A stretch of DNA of 64,000 bases from Blattamonas nauphoetae (GCA_033064195.1 JARBJD010000256.1:44576-108575), one strand, 5' to 3'. Positions 41,242 through 50,878 are shown, counted from the first letter of the stretch. Translations and numbers: made by a program. Notes: generated by a model from the letters alone, not told the origin.

Positions 41242-43110
41242 TTATGATTTCTGTATTCCGAGTTCCTTGTGCAATGCTTTCAATGTATGATTTGGATAAT
41301 ATTCAACTTTCGGTTCGCCATTGCTGTATCGTAATACCCACCAAGTTGTTGCAGTTGTTGCGAGAATCGGTGCTGGTGGATGCGTAAATGTTGTCATATT
41401 ACCACCACTTTCACTTGGGTTGTAAACATTGTAGTATGTGTCAATATTACCTTGATAGATCGGTTGAGATCTCAAAGTGACTGGAACATTCTGACCTCTG
41501 GAACTGATTGAATCATTACAGTTTGTTGGACATCCACTTCTCTGAGTCGGAAAGCACAAAAGGAAGTCAGTATTGTCATGAATTGGTCGTACTCTTGTCA
41601 TTGTTTCATTTGGATATGTTCCGTCACCAGTGAGTTTTTCTTCAACGAGAGAATCCGTGAGTGATCGCTCCAAATCATCTGGAACAGTGAGGTATGAATC
41701 AAGGTTGAGAGTTGACAATGCAAACTGGTAGAAACGAGCTCCAATTGTTGTAGCCGGTTGTTCAGGATAGTATATGTTGAGGAGATTCACCTGGATATTC
41801 TTCTGCATTGGATTGTGAAAACAAGTGACTTCATTGTCGTAGTGACGGAAGAGGAGCATGATATCCTTTGCATTTGTGAGAACCATCTGCTGTGTGCAAT
41901 CAATACCTGATGCGGTTGGTGTCTTCTGAAATGGATAAAACGATATCTTCTCTGCTGGAATTGTTCCTGGACGATCCTGATACATCTGCTTCAGATTCTC
42001 TTTCGCAATTTCTTTCATTTTGTATCCAGAACTCATGCAATACACATCATCAATGCGATAATCCATAATGTTGAGTGAAATGTACTGATCCACAAATTCT
42101 GGTTCTTTTGTGACAGTTCCAGCTGAATTATAAACAATATCTTGAGTTACTGTTGGTTGCAGAAATGATTGACCAATCTGAACGAAATTCTTAGTGCTTG
42201 AGGTAACGAGATTGTTTAAGAAATATGGACGATGCTGAATACAATTAGCGATTGAAGGCTTTATGTTTGGTACAGTTGCTGATCCATTAACGATTGACGA
42301 GAGCGTATTCTTGAAAGCGATTTCCGGATTCACTGGACAACAAACAAAAGCATCCTCATTGATGTACACACTCAATTTCAAATCACCAAAGAGACATCTT
42401 GGATAGTCAGTCATCCCAGAGAAAATGAGAAGATCTTCAAGATTAATCGACACACGAATAGGCACATCAATACTGTCTTTGAATACACCAGTTCCAGATG
42501 TTGTTGTAAAGTCTGATAACGGAATATAAACACCAGCCACTGATTCATCATGGTTCCAAGCATTCTGCCAAGGAGTGTGACAATGTTTTCGATTCTCTAG
42601 TTGACTCTTCGGTTTGATCATATTGTAGATGTGCGATTCCATTGAAACATCATTGGTGGTTGTACTTATGATTCTCTGATTGTTGTGAAGAACAGTAAGA
42701 CTACGAAAGATTGATGCCGAATGTTTGAGTCCAACGAAAATGAACATTCTCTCATTCATGTACGATCCAATTTTTCCAGCAATATTCTTCCAATTGTTGA
42801 CTTTCAATGTCGCTGTCATAGTGAACGTAATGAAGGAATCATCAATTTGACAAATGTCTTGATTCCCGGTCAGTGGGATGATGATTTCCTGTCCTTTATA
42901 GAATCGTGAATTCTCTGATGGTTTCAACTCTTGAATAGAAGTACTGTGTGCTCCATCGTTCAGAAGGAAATTAATGTGATGTTCAGACATTAGTTGCTGT
43001 TGAATTTGACCAATATCATCTCTTGTGTATTTGATTGATCCAGTGTTGTTTCCAGTCAAAGATGTCGCTCCAGTTCTTTTGATTGTCAGATGTGTTATAT
43101 GCGAATTCAT
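41242..43110 (-). CDS. Capsid protein B (double-jelly-roll-type), intact
   Basis: 622 residues. The N-terminus MNSHITHLTIKRTGATSLTG is followed by DDIGQIQQQL and FYKGQEIIIPLTGNQ. A first beta-rich half has IDVPIRVSINLEDLL and DYPRCLFGDLKLSVYI (about residues 225-260). The second half has DIMLLFRHYDNEVTCF, GARFYQFALSTLNLDSYL and MTRVRPIHDNTDFLLCFP, and the end has PPAPILATTATTWWVLRYSNG. I read it as the larger partner of capsid protein A, either the main hexon-forming protein or one of two co-assembling capsomers. The E1 copy (13917-15774) is almost identical in sequence but frameshifted. The gene is directly upstream of capsid A on the same strand, with 46 bp between, and its own T-rich motif. 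Confidence 0.8.
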   Translation of the reverse strand: MNSHITHLTIKRTGATSLTGNNTGSIKYTRDDIGQIQQQLMSEHHINFLLNDGAHSTSIQELKPSENSRFYKGQEIIIPLTGNQDICQIDDSFITFTMTATLKVNNWKNIAGKIGSYMNERMFIFVGLKHSASIFRSLTVLHNNQRIISTTTNDVSMESHIYNMIKPKSQLENRKHCHTPWQNAWNHDESVAGVYIPLSDFTTTSGTGVFKDSIDVPIRVSINLEDLLIFSGMTDYPRCLFGDLKLSVYINEDAFVCCPVNPEIAFKNTLSSIVNGSATVPNIKPSIANCIQHRPYFLNNLVTSSTKNFVQIGQSFLQPTVTQDIVYNSAGTVTKEPEFVDQYISLNIMDYRIDDVYCMSSGYKMKEIAKENLKQMYQDRPGTIPAEKISFYPFQKTPTASGIDCTQQMVLTNAKDIMLLFRHYDNEVTCFHNPMQKNIQVNLLNIYYPEQPATTIGARFYQFALSTLNLDSYLTVPDDLERSLTDSLVEEKLTGDGTYPNETMTRVRPIHDNTDFLLCFPTQRSGCPTNCNDSISSRGQNVPVTLRSQPIYQGNIDTYYNVYNPSESGGNMTTFTHPPAPILATTATTWWVLRYSNGEPKVEYYPNHTLKALHKELGIQKS

Positions 43111-43151
43111 TTTATCAAAAATAAAAAATCAAATTAATGTTTTCTGTACAG

Positions 43152-43451
43152 TTACTTTTTCTTTTTTGGTTTCTTCGCTTTTGGTTTCAGCTTTTCTTCC
43201 AGTTTCTGTATTTCACCTCTGAGCTTATTTGCAACTGCTGTATTTCCTTCATTGATTGCTTGCTCGTATTGTGCCATCTTTTCTGCATGGATTTGCTTGT
43301 CCGATTTCATGTCTGGAATCATCTCCACACCTGTCTGTGCGACTTTAGAAATCAATGGTCCAACAAAGGGGATGAGATTCAGAAATGGAGCTCCAACTCT
43401 GAGTATGTTTTTGCCAACTGCTGCTAATTTTGATAACCAACCTGGTGCCAT
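43152..43451 (-). CDS. 99-residue basic amphipathic virion-type protein
   Basis: Intact. MAPGWLSKLAAVGKNILRVG is a strongly amphipathic basic start, followed by a hydrophobic stretch (APFLNLIPFVGPLISKV, about 21-37), an acidic/polar helix with AEKMAQYEQAINEGN, and a very basic tail of Lys/Pro (KPKAKKPKKKK). This layout suits a membrane-disrupting or DNA-condensing virion peptide like adenoviral pVI, pVII or pX, but there is no sequence proof. It lies between capsid B and the second MAPG protein, with 41 bp to the former. The E1 copy is frameshifted. Confidence 0.65.
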   Translation of the reverse strand: MAPGWLSKLAAVGKNILRVGAPFLNLIPFVGPLISKVAQTGVEMIPDMKSDKQIHAEKMAQYEQAINEGNTAVANKLRGEIQKLEEKLKPKAKKPKKKK

Positions 43452-43486
43452 TTATGAAGAATAAAAATATTTGATTACAACATTTT

Positions 43487-43768
43487 TTATTGTCTGAATT
43501 GTATCATTGGATTTTGTGACATGTTTCCACCACCTCCAAGATATTGATTTACTGCTTGGTTTTCTCCATTCGATCTTCGAGATTGTTGGTATTCCCCCAT
43601 CATTCCGCCTAATCCACTGAGGATTCCTCCAGCAGTCTGTCCGAATTTGTTGTTCGTTTCTGAGAGCAGTCCACCACCTACTTGAAGCAATGTTGGAGCT
43701 AGTGGTTTGATGAATTGAAAGAATTGTTTGCCAATATTTTTGAGTTTGTTGAAACTTCCTGGTGCCAT
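43487..43768 (-). CDS. 93-residue MAPG-type small virion-type protein
   Basis: Intact orthologue of 16155-16463. The first 60 residues are shared (MAPGSFNKLKNIGKQFF, LQVGGGLLS, AGGILSGLGGMM). The tail differs and ends in a Gly-rich GGGGNMSQNP and IQFRQ. The hydrophobic Gly-rich core is similar to membrane-active virion peptides. Its start is directly after the canonical T-rich motif. Confidence 0.6.
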   Translation of the reverse strand: MAPGSFNKLKNIGKQFFQFIKPLAPTLLQVGGGLLSETNNKFGQTAGGILSGLGGMMGEYQQSRRSNGENQAVNQYLGGGGNMSQNPMIQFRQ

Positions 43769-43789
43769 TTATGTAAAAATAAAAAATAC
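43769..43789 (-). promoter_or_regulatory. Element-type T-rich start-proximal motif (93-residue gene)
   Basis: T-rich tract and a short TA-rich step next to the ATG on the minus strand, nearly identical to the motifs before 13863, 16463 and 41195. Confidence 0.55.
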
Positions 43790-43804
43790 AATTCATTATT
43801 ATTT

Positions 43805-44392
43805 TTATCTCGGAATTGCCTTTGTCAGTGAAATTCCATAATTGAGAATAGTGTTGTATGCTTCATTGTAGGCAATACTCATATCTTTTCCACCAACGAG
43901 GATCTTGAATATTGTTCGAAAAACTGGTAGTTTATTAAGACATAGGCACTTGTCAGATAAATCATCTAATTCAATCACTACATCGTTGATTCCAGTGAGT
44001 GTTGCGATGAGAGCACATAAATCACTTTGGTTTGTGATCAGTTTCTTCGATGGTTCAATGAGATTATTCAGCAGTTTCTTTTCACAAGCAAAAGCGTTCT
44101 TGTAAACGAGCAATAGTTGGTCTTTGAATGCTGCAATATTCGAAGTGTATTCTCGAAGTGGGAGTGAACGTGTTTGAATTGGAGCTGATGGATAGATCTC
44201 AAGTGGTGGTGGATCATAAAGACCTGGAACATTCTCTAGTTCAACATTAGCCACTTGTTCATTTCGATCTTCAAGTTTTGACCTTCCAGAAGTTGATCCT
44301 TTATTGTCGATGATGACATTGTTGGTGATTGACGTTGGAACTGATGAAGAACTTGTGTGTTTTGTAAATTGACAACTGAGAATTGGCTGCAT
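43805..44392 (-). CDS. Conserved 195-residue element protein, E2 copy
   Basis: Intact and almost the same as the E1 protein at 16500-17084. It starts MQPILSCQFTKHTSSSSVP and ends YGISLTKAIPR. The only clearly different part is the Pro-rich linker (VPGLYDPPPLE against VPGVYDPPLE) and neighbouring residues. The C-terminal 110 residues are helical, with conserved Cys residues. This is the last gene of the highly conserved block; the next gene upstream is strongly diverged between E1 and E2. Confidence 0.7.
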   Translation of the reverse strand: MQPILSCQFTKHTSSSSVPTSITNNVIIDNKGSTSGRSKLEDRNEQVANVELENVPGLYDPPPLEIYPSAPIQTRSLPLREYTSNIAAFKDQLLLVYKNAFACEKKLLNNLIEPSKKLITNQSDLCALIATLTGINDVVIELDDLSDKCLCLNKLPVFRTIFKILVGGKDMSIAYNEAYNTILNYGISLTKAIPR

Positions 44393-44434
44393 TTTAGTAA
44401 AAATAAAAAAGTCACAAATTCATTTTTGTTTTGA

Positions 44435-45128
44435 TCAACTACTGAGATACATGACGTCAGTTTGACCTAGTGTTGCGTTTAAATTCTGTTCATTCGGAAG
44501 TGTGTCCAACACTCGAGGTCCTTTATAGTCAACTGGATTCCAGCCTCGCGCGAATGATTCGACTATATTTCCTCCATGATTGAGAATTTCAAAACACTGG
44601 AGTGAGATATTATTGAGTTTAAGTAAATCAACACCAGCAGCTTTTGGAAATGGATAGGAATTCAAGCGTTTTGTTACAATCTTCATGAATGATTTCTTTT
44701 TCAGTAAGCCATTTGGATCAGCATAGAAATTGTAATCCCAAATGTCACTCAGAAATGGAATTAATACTCCTCGATTCATATGAGTTGTTAAACCTGAACG
44801 TATTTTTGCATAGTCACCAAGAGAATACACGTTCATAGCTTGGTTTGGTTGACCTGCTGTTTGACTTGAACAACGAATATTCAGGTGTTTCATAGCTTCA
44901 CTCGCAATCAATGATGATACTTGAAAAGTGCTCATTTGCTCAGGTGGTATATCCGGATTGTCATTCCATATTTGAGTTTTCTTGAACTCTTTCCACTGTG
45001 CATCTATTCTTGGACGTTGATTCTGTTTAAATGAAGCATACTTTGTTTGTTTTCGTCCTTGTTTTGTTGGATTTGCAGCTGTCCAAGCGTTTCGATACAA
45101 GTACGTCTCATATTTTACCACGGCGAAT
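44435..45128 (-). pseudogene. C-terminal part of the large capsid-block protein, split by an insertion
   Basis: An open frame of about 228 codons with no ATG of its own. It begins VKYETYLYRNAWTAANPT, contains RGVLIPFLSDIWDYNFYADP and SFMKIVTKRLNSYPFP, and ends QTDVMYLSS. Its missing N-terminus is the frame at 48866-49195. It matches the E1 gene at 17143-18086 only in a few motifs (AANPTKQGRKQTKYASF against MNPTPDKRKQTSYTAF). The function is unknown and a virion role is inferred from context. The reading continues, with damage, into a degraded duplicate of the N-terminal part at 45112-45430. Confidence 0.6.
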
Positions 45129-45660
45129 ATCGTTCAATGCCATTTTGTCAGTCACAATCACATCGTCACTATAGCCATCTCCATCTCTTACGTACATTCC
45201 CATATCGTTTTGATTGGAATCAATCATGTTGTGCACTTGGAGCAGATCGAAATGCATCTTCATATCCATAATCATGTCTGCAACCTGCTGCATCTGGCAG
45301 TTTGTCTTTGGTGTTTTGAAATTGACACCTTTCTTCCTTTTGACTGTGTCGGGTTTCCTTGTTGAATCTGTCGAAGAATATTTTGATCGTCTTTCGGAAA
45401 TACATTTAATTTTATATGTTTCATCCAAATTTCAAGGAAAACTCCTTAACACAAAGAATGTCGTACACCCTGAAAATTTATCAATCTCAGAGTACGTCAA
45501 TCAGAGGCTGCAACAGGTGAAGACCTCTAACGTCGGAAAAGAACTTGTTCTTTCGAATTATTGTTCAATCGCAATTGTTTTCTTGGTTGTATTGGGATGT
45601 TGAAAGTTGCTCTCGAAATGAGAGATTTCATTTGTTTTGTAATGACAAGCCTGATGGGGG
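45112..45660. repeat. Degraded left copy of a 0.6-kb duplication
   Basis: Matches 48866-49560 (5' end of the large protein gene, intergenic region and 5' end of the ATPase) in the same orientation, but with many small deletions and some substitutions. The whole P-loop region of the ATPase is missing. It flanks the inserted transposon on its left. Confidence 0.7.
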
Positions 45661-46090
45661 ACCAAATTCAGGGTCAAAAATGATTTCCCTGTATACAAAG
45701 CTTAGTGATCTGAAAACTTGTTTTGATCATATCTCCACAACCAGACATAGTTCCGACAATGAAGTTTTCACCAATATGGATGTATTGTTTTGATTTTCTT
45801 TTTTTCTGAAAATTTTGAATTTTCGAAGACCTCCTATTTTAGCGTCTTTGATAGTTTTCGTGGTTTTCTCAGTATAAACCCCGAACCTGAAAACGATTCT
45901 AACCAATTTGAACCAAAATTTTGGGTCTTTTGATTGTTTTCTCATCAGTTCCATTAGAAATGAACCTTGGATTCTGGGCCGGGGTGCATCCCATATTTCA
46001 AGTGACAGCTCCTTTCGAACCAAGGCCAAAACCCACAAAAGAATCTCAACTGCCGCAAAGGGATTTTTCTCAAAATTTTCAAAAAAAAAA

Positions 46091-46170
46091 TATAATCCAA
46101 CAATACATCCATATTGGTGAAAACTTCATGTCGGAAGTTTTCACCAATATGGATGTATTGTTGGATTATA
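46091..46170. repeat. Perfect 37-bp palindrome with 6-nt loop
   Basis: Bases 46091-46127 are the exact reverse complement of 46134-46170, with ATGTCG between. The arms include CCATATTGGTGAAAACTTC. A third copy of the arm sequence lies near 45762-45785. It could be the junction of two miniature elements in head-to-head orientation, or an artefact of inverted joining. Confidence 0.85.
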
Positions 46171-46830
46171 TTTTCTGAAAATTTTGAAAATTTTCGAAGA
46201 CCTCCTATTTTAGCTCTTTGATAGTTTCGTGGTTTTCAGAATCAACCCTGCTCTCCTCCCAAGCACGATTCTAACCAATTTGAGCTTTGGATTCGATTCT
46301 GATTGTGTTCGCATCATTTTAATGAAATTTGGAGACGGGTGCATCATCGAGTCAAGTGACAGCTCTCCTTTCGAACATCCCACAACTCAACTGCCGATTT
46401 TTTCTCAAAATTTTCAGAAAAATATAATCCAACAATAGGTGAAAACTTTGTGGAACTATGTCTGGTTGTGGAGATAAGTGGTCGTACAGGGAAATCAGTT
46501 TTGGAATTTCCACAGGTCTTTTCATTTTCAAATTGTGATTTCGAGGACATCCAACCAGAAATGAAACGGAGAACCGTGAAAATGTTAAGGACCTCAGGAG
46601 CCAATAGGCCAAAATAACATCCGCACGAAACCCGAAATTCGCACGGAACCCGAAATTGCCAGTGTTCTTTCAATGGAGATTCGATTGTCCAAACTTAATA
46701 TTTTGCTCCCTACAGGTCAAATATCATTTTCGTTTTGTTCAGATGTTAAGCATTTCCTTTTCCGAATGGTGTCGTTTGCTTTGAATTCTAAAATCAAGTT
46801 CGATATGAAGTTGTTTCATTTTGAAAAGTT

Positions 46831-48355
46831 GTGGTTCAGATGTCGGACCCTTTTCTCAGTCCATCCAACATTCATCGCATATTGGCCACAGCAGACGTTA
46901 GAGCCCTCCATAATCCAGCAGAAAAGCAGTGTCTATCGTATCAACAGAACATGTCGTCCAAAACCCTCGCTCAAGAAATTGGAATCAGTGAAGCTGCCAT
47001 TTCCCGTGGAAAATCTTCATTGGATAAAGGACGTGATGTGGGCATTAATGGACATCCACCAAAGCTGAATCGTCACCAATCGCGGGAATTAGAGAATCGG
47101 ATTACTCACCATCTCGCTCATGGTGGCGACGACAGAAAGCCAGTAGTCCTTGGGATTGTATGTCTGATTTTCATTTCTATGGTTCAGGCTAATAAATACT
47201 ACGAAGAGATCGAACCAGAAGAACAGCAAACGAATCCCTCAACAGACAATGGCTCGACAGATGGTTGACAAAGTCCTCCTGTTTCCATGGATCAACACCA
47301 ACCATACTTGAAAAGGCCAGAATCGACGCCAGTACCGAGAGTAACATGTGTGCCTGGATGGAACTTCTGACTGAAACGGTGACGAAGTATCAAATCAAAC
47401 CTGAATTTTTGTTCAACTTTGACGAAACGTCACTAAGAATCAACGTGGATGACAAAACGATTCGAGTGCATCCGAAAACTGAGCCGCCACCAATGATTTC
47501 CGATGTTGCCCGCGTTGCAAACGCATCCCTTCTCGTGACCGTGTGCGCTGATGGATCGTCCATCACACCGCAACTCCTCTGGCCAACGAAAAGTCCTGTG
47601 GCCGAGTTTTCAAATTTAAAACATTCAACATTGATTGTGCATATCAGGGCGTCGGATGGTCAAACGGGTCCATCTTCGAAGGATACATGAAAACATTGTT
47701 TTTCCAGCGATCGCCTCCAAAGAACGAAAAAACTAAAAAATGAAATAGCACTTCTCCTCCTAGACGGCCATGCCTCTCATAACAATCCTGACGTTCTTCA
47801 AATTGCAGATGAATGCCGAATCATGGTGATGGGTCTTCCACCTCACACCACCCATCTGACCCAACCTCTCGATAGGTGGGTCTTCGCAAGACTGAAAACT
47901 CGCTCAGAGCAGAATTCTGCCCTCCTTCTTCTCAATCAATCCTAGCTTATCGCACAGAATTAGCACGGGTCCTCCCGATCGCCATCTCAAACGCTTTTCA
48001 TCCGCCAACGATATTAGCATCGTTTCGTGCAGCGGGTGTGCATCCACTATGTTTATCAACACTTTTGCACGCTCTGTCGAAAACTAGGAAATCAAAGATC
48101 TCTGATCTCTCGATCCTGATCAAGGAAAACAAGACCGGCTCTCCCTCCCGAATCACCTGCGGCACCATCGCAACCATCCTCAATTGGGCGAATATACACA
48201 ACTCAACAATCACTTCCAAAGGCAGCCAATTCTCCAACTATAGACCATTATTTTCGTCCTCGATCTTTCGTCACGTCACAATTTCGACCACAGAAAACAA
48301 AACGACAAACAGCAGGATCAGATCCTATTCAATCACAAAAAACAGATGAATTAAC
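46831..48355 (+). pseudogene. Pogo/Tigger-like DDE_1 transposase, decayed
   Basis: Three consecutive frames. 46831-47268 carries a helix-turn-helix-like part (SSKTLAQEIGISEAAISRGK). 47265-47690 carries the first catalytic motif in FLFNFDETSLRI. The third stretch reads LLLDGHASHNNPDVLQ and then LPPHTTHLTQPLDR, the second and third acidic motifs of this superfamily. 47876-48349 continues the C-terminus. Frameshifts near 47265, 47690-47760 and 47875 make it inactive as sequenced. The family assignment follows the PPHTTHLTQPLD block, which is diagnostic of the DDE_1/Pogo group. Confidence 0.8.
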
Positions 48356-48865
48356 CCAGTTAGACCGCTTGAGACATGAGTACCGAGTGGGGAATGTGAG
48401 AGTTCTTAGAGATGATTGAGAATGATTTTTCTTGTCTGATTTCACAATTATAGCTAAATTTCAACTCTTTTCTGAATTAAATGACCCTGCTACACTTCTA
48501 GGTTTTCTGAAGAATCATCAATGTCGAAGAATAGGGTGAAATGTTCAAAGTAATTGATATGGGTGAATTCGGCCACGAGACTCGATTTCGGGTAACGTGC
48601 CGATTTCGGGTTTCGTGCGGATGTTATGGTTCCGAAATAGGCACCCCCGGCCCAGAATCCTATTTTGGAGGTTCGATTTCTACCTCGATGGATACTCGGA
48701 GTTGAGACAAACATTATGGAAAAAAAAGTGGGACCCAAAAAAATTTTGGTTCCGAGAAATATGGGATGGACGGAAAGAGGGATCCAAAAAAGGGGGTTTT
48801 CACCCCGGGTTATTTTACCCTCGCCGGGTTATTTTACTACTATACAAGTTTTCACGTCTCTTAGC

Positions 48866-49195
48866 TATTTTACCACCATTCCAATATCGTTCAATGCCAT
48901 TTTTGTCAGTCACAATCACATCGTCACTATAGCCATCTCCATCTCTGTCTTCAATAAGTACATTCCAACCGCCATATCGTTTTGGATTGGAATCAATCAT
49001 GTGTTGTGCACTTGGAGCAGATCGAAATGCATCTTCATATCTGAGATCAGAATCATGTTCTGCAAGGATTGCGCTCGCTGCATGTCTGGCTAGTTTGTCT
49101 TTGGTGTTTTGTTTGAATGGATTAACACCTTTCTTCCTTTTTGACTGTGTCGGGTTTCTTTGTTGAATCTGTCGAAGAATATTTTGATCGTTCAT
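48866..49195 (-). pseudogene. N-terminal part of the large capsid-block protein
   Basis: ATG 49195 opens a frame reading MNDQNILRQIQQRNPTQSKR, then AEHDSDLRYEDAFRSAPSAQ and a DRDGDGYSDDVIVTD segment, down to IERYWNGGKI. Beyond that it runs into the inserted block. The continuing part of the protein is at 45112-44435. DRDGDGYSDD resembles a calcium-binding or thrombospondin-type aspartate loop, but only one such loop is present. It is divergent from the ATPase gene, with a 33-bp intergenic space carrying T-rich motifs on both strands. Confidence 0.6.
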
Positions 49196-49228
49196 TTAAT
49201 AAGAAATAAAATATTTAATTTTATATAA

Positions 49229-50113
49229 ATGTTTCATCAAAAACAAATTACATCAAGAAGAAAACAAGGAAACAACTTAACACAAAGAATGTCGTACAAT
49301 TCATTCGATAATTTATCAATCTCAGAGTATGTCAATCAGAGGCTGCAACAGGTGAAGACGTCTAACGTCGGAAAAGAACTTCCAAGTGCTATTCATCCTG
49401 AATTATTGTTCAATCGCAACAGTGTGAATGTACTCATTGGAAATAGAGGAAGTGGAAAGACCTATAATGTCCTCAGAGAATTGTTGAAAGTGCAGGAAGT
49501 GCCTCTCCAAGATGAGAGATTTCATTTGTTTGTGTACGTCACTGACAAGCACAATGATGGTACTTTTGAGCGATCCAAATCACTTATAAAGATTCCAATT
49601 GTGAAGGTCAAGTACAATGAGATATTCGCATTTCTGGAGAATCTTTCAACAGCAAAGGCAGCATTCGAAGAAATCATTGATAATAACTGGGAAGAAACAG
49701 TGACTGATCAGTCCAGAAAAGCAATACTGAAAACACTCCATCTTGATTCATTTCGAGAACGTAATCTTCAAACAATGATCCTCCTCGATGACTGTAGAAG
49801 AATCCTCAGTGAGCGAAGAACAAAAGCAAATCCTTCAATTCTGATGGACTTATTGCTGGAAAATCAACCAAAGTTCACATTCTTCCTCACCATTCATGAA
49901 CTATTCTCACTGTCTCCAGATATGAAGTCAAACATCGATTCAATATGGATATTTGGTGGATTCAATAATGAACGAATCAGAAGAGTATTCAATCAACTGA
50001 ATGCACCGATGGAATGCAAAGAATTCTGGAGTACATATAAACAATTGACAAAGCAACAAGCAGCAATCTTTCGATATGGTCAGAGCGTAAGTATTGATTT
50101 CCTTGTCGTTTAA
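49229..50113 (+). CDS. A32-like FtsK/HerA-family DNA packaging ATPase
   Basis: Intact, 294 residues from the ATG at 49229; an internal Met at 49289 (MSYNSFDNLS) is an alternative start. Walker A GNRGSGKT lies at residues 71-78. Walker B is QTMILLDDCRR (about 183-193). A conserved FTFFLTIHELFSLSPDMKSN block follows. This family pumps genomic DNA into preformed capsids. It is clearly homologous to the E1 gene at 18140-18986, but the two differ much more than the capsid proteins do. It is preceded by TATTTAATTTTATATAAATG, the element-type start motif. The last 10 residues (SVSIDFLVV) do not match E1, and GTAAGTATTG in that spot resembles a splice donor, though no acceptor is needed. Confidence 0.88.
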   Translation: MFHQKQITSRRKQGNNLTQRMSYNSFDNLSISEYVNQRLQQVKTSNVGKELPSAIHPELLFNRNSVNVLIGNRGSGKTYNVLRELLKVQEVPLQDERFHLFVYVTDKHNDGTFERSKSLIKIPIVKVKYNEIFAFLENLSTAKAAFEEIIDNNWEETVTDQSRKAILKTLHLDSFRERNLQTMILLDDCRRILSERRTKANPSILMDLLLENQPKFTFFLTIHELFSLSPDMKSNIDSIWIFGGFNNERIRRVFNQLNAPMECKEFWSTYKQLTKQQAAIFRYGQSVSIDFLVV

Positions 50114-50225
50114 AATCAATCTGATTTGTTCAAAATTGTTTAGATATTTTTGCAATGATTCTAAATGATTTAAACACAATAACGTTATTTTTAAAATGAT
50201 TTTGTAACTTTTTAATTCAGTATAA

Positions 50226-50558
50226 ATGAGTCTAACAGTTTTTGAACCATTTGAACCAGAACAGATAAATTTAGATTCAGTTGAAAGTTTTCAGATGTAT
50301 TTAAACAAGAATGGAGAGATTCTGAAACGATACACCACAAATAAGCTGAACAAAATGATCAAGATTGACGGATACAGAATAACCAAGACCAAAGGCGTAA
50401 TTGCACTTCGAAAAGATTACTATGGTGGTTCATCAACAATGAATTATACAGATTCACCACAAAAATATGATGAACTTGTATCAAGAATAGCAGTTCTTGA
50501 AGACATTGTGAAACGTCTCGCAAATGCTATTGACACTAAGAATCAACTTTGGGGTTAA
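50226..50558 (+). CDS. Small coiled-coil element protein, intact
   Basis: 110 residues. It starts MSLTVFEPFEPEQINLD, contains KLNKMIKIDGYRITKTKGVIALRK (a beta-hairpin-like, basic segment around residues 45-65) and ends in a leucine-heptad helix (LVSRIAVLEDIVKRLANAI), probably an oligomerising coiled coil. The orthologue in E1 (18966-19324) is frameshifted and on the opposite strand relative to the capsid block. Preceded by TTTTTAATTCAGTATAAATG. The function is unknown; a DNA-binding or accessory replication role is possible because of its link to the replication block. Confidence 0.65.
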   Translation: MSLTVFEPFEPEQINLDSVESFQMYLNKNGEILKRYTTNKLNKMIKIDGYRITKTKGVIALRKDYYGGSSTMNYTDSPQKYDELVSRIAVLEDIVKRLANAIDTKNQLWG

Positions 50559-50811
50559 TTTTCACTGAATCCTGATCGTTGATGGAATCAGATAAATATC
50601 CCAAACATTTCAATAGTAATTCATCATCTTTGATTATTTTTGTTGAAACCAGTTGTATTAATTGTTTTTGTGCTTCACTCAATTGTGAATCAAACTCTTG
50701 CTTTTTCTGTTGATTTCGATAGTACCATTCTCGTTTGCTCATGCGAATTGCATTCTTTGCATCACTTTCTGATTGATAAAACTTTGGTCGTCCTTTCATT
50801 TTCGTTGACAT
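50536..50811 (-). CDS. 91-residue basic protein with GRPKFYQ-type N-terminus
   Basis: An intact frame from ATG 50811 (MSTKMKGRPKFYQSESDAKN), followed by SKREWYYRNQQKKQEF and a helical C-terminus (LIQLVSTKIIKDDELLLKCL). The GRP-K-Y-(8-10)-R-x-S-x-R-x-x-Y-x-R-N arrangement is common in small viral or mobile-element DNA-binding proteins, but I know no experimental function. It overlaps the end of the 50226-50558 gene by 23 bp in convergent orientation and has no counterpart in E1. The ATG is preceded by a T-rich motif shared head-to-head with PolB. Confidence 0.6.
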   Translation of the reverse strand: MSTKMKGRPKFYQSESDAKNAIRMSKREWYYRNQQKKQEFDSQLSEAQKQLIQLVSTKIIKDDELLLKCLGYLSDSINDQDSVKINPKVDS

Positions 50812-50878
50812 CTTTTCTATGGAAATAAAAAATCAAATTTAAATATTAGAATTCATTTTTTTATCCTGTAAGAAATAT

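Larger units (their letters stand above)
45661..48865. mobile_element. Composite insertion with a Pogo/Tigger-like transposon
   Basis: This 3.2-kb block interrupts the E2 large protein gene. It contains a decayed DDE_1-type transposase (46831-48355) between inverted repeats at 46611-46660 and 48580-48628, sharing AACATCCGCACGAAACCCGA. Its left part (45725-46490) is a separate set of inverted repeats (ATCTCCACAACCAGACATAG and GTTTTCACC blocks facing each other). A target duplication cannot be defined because the flanks are themselves duplicated. Confidence 0.65.

Noticed and set aside
50088-50113. Splice donor GTAAGTATTG at the end of the E2 ATPase
   Set aside because: Element genes appear intronless and the frame ends normally 20 nt later; no acceptor giving a better match to E1 was found.
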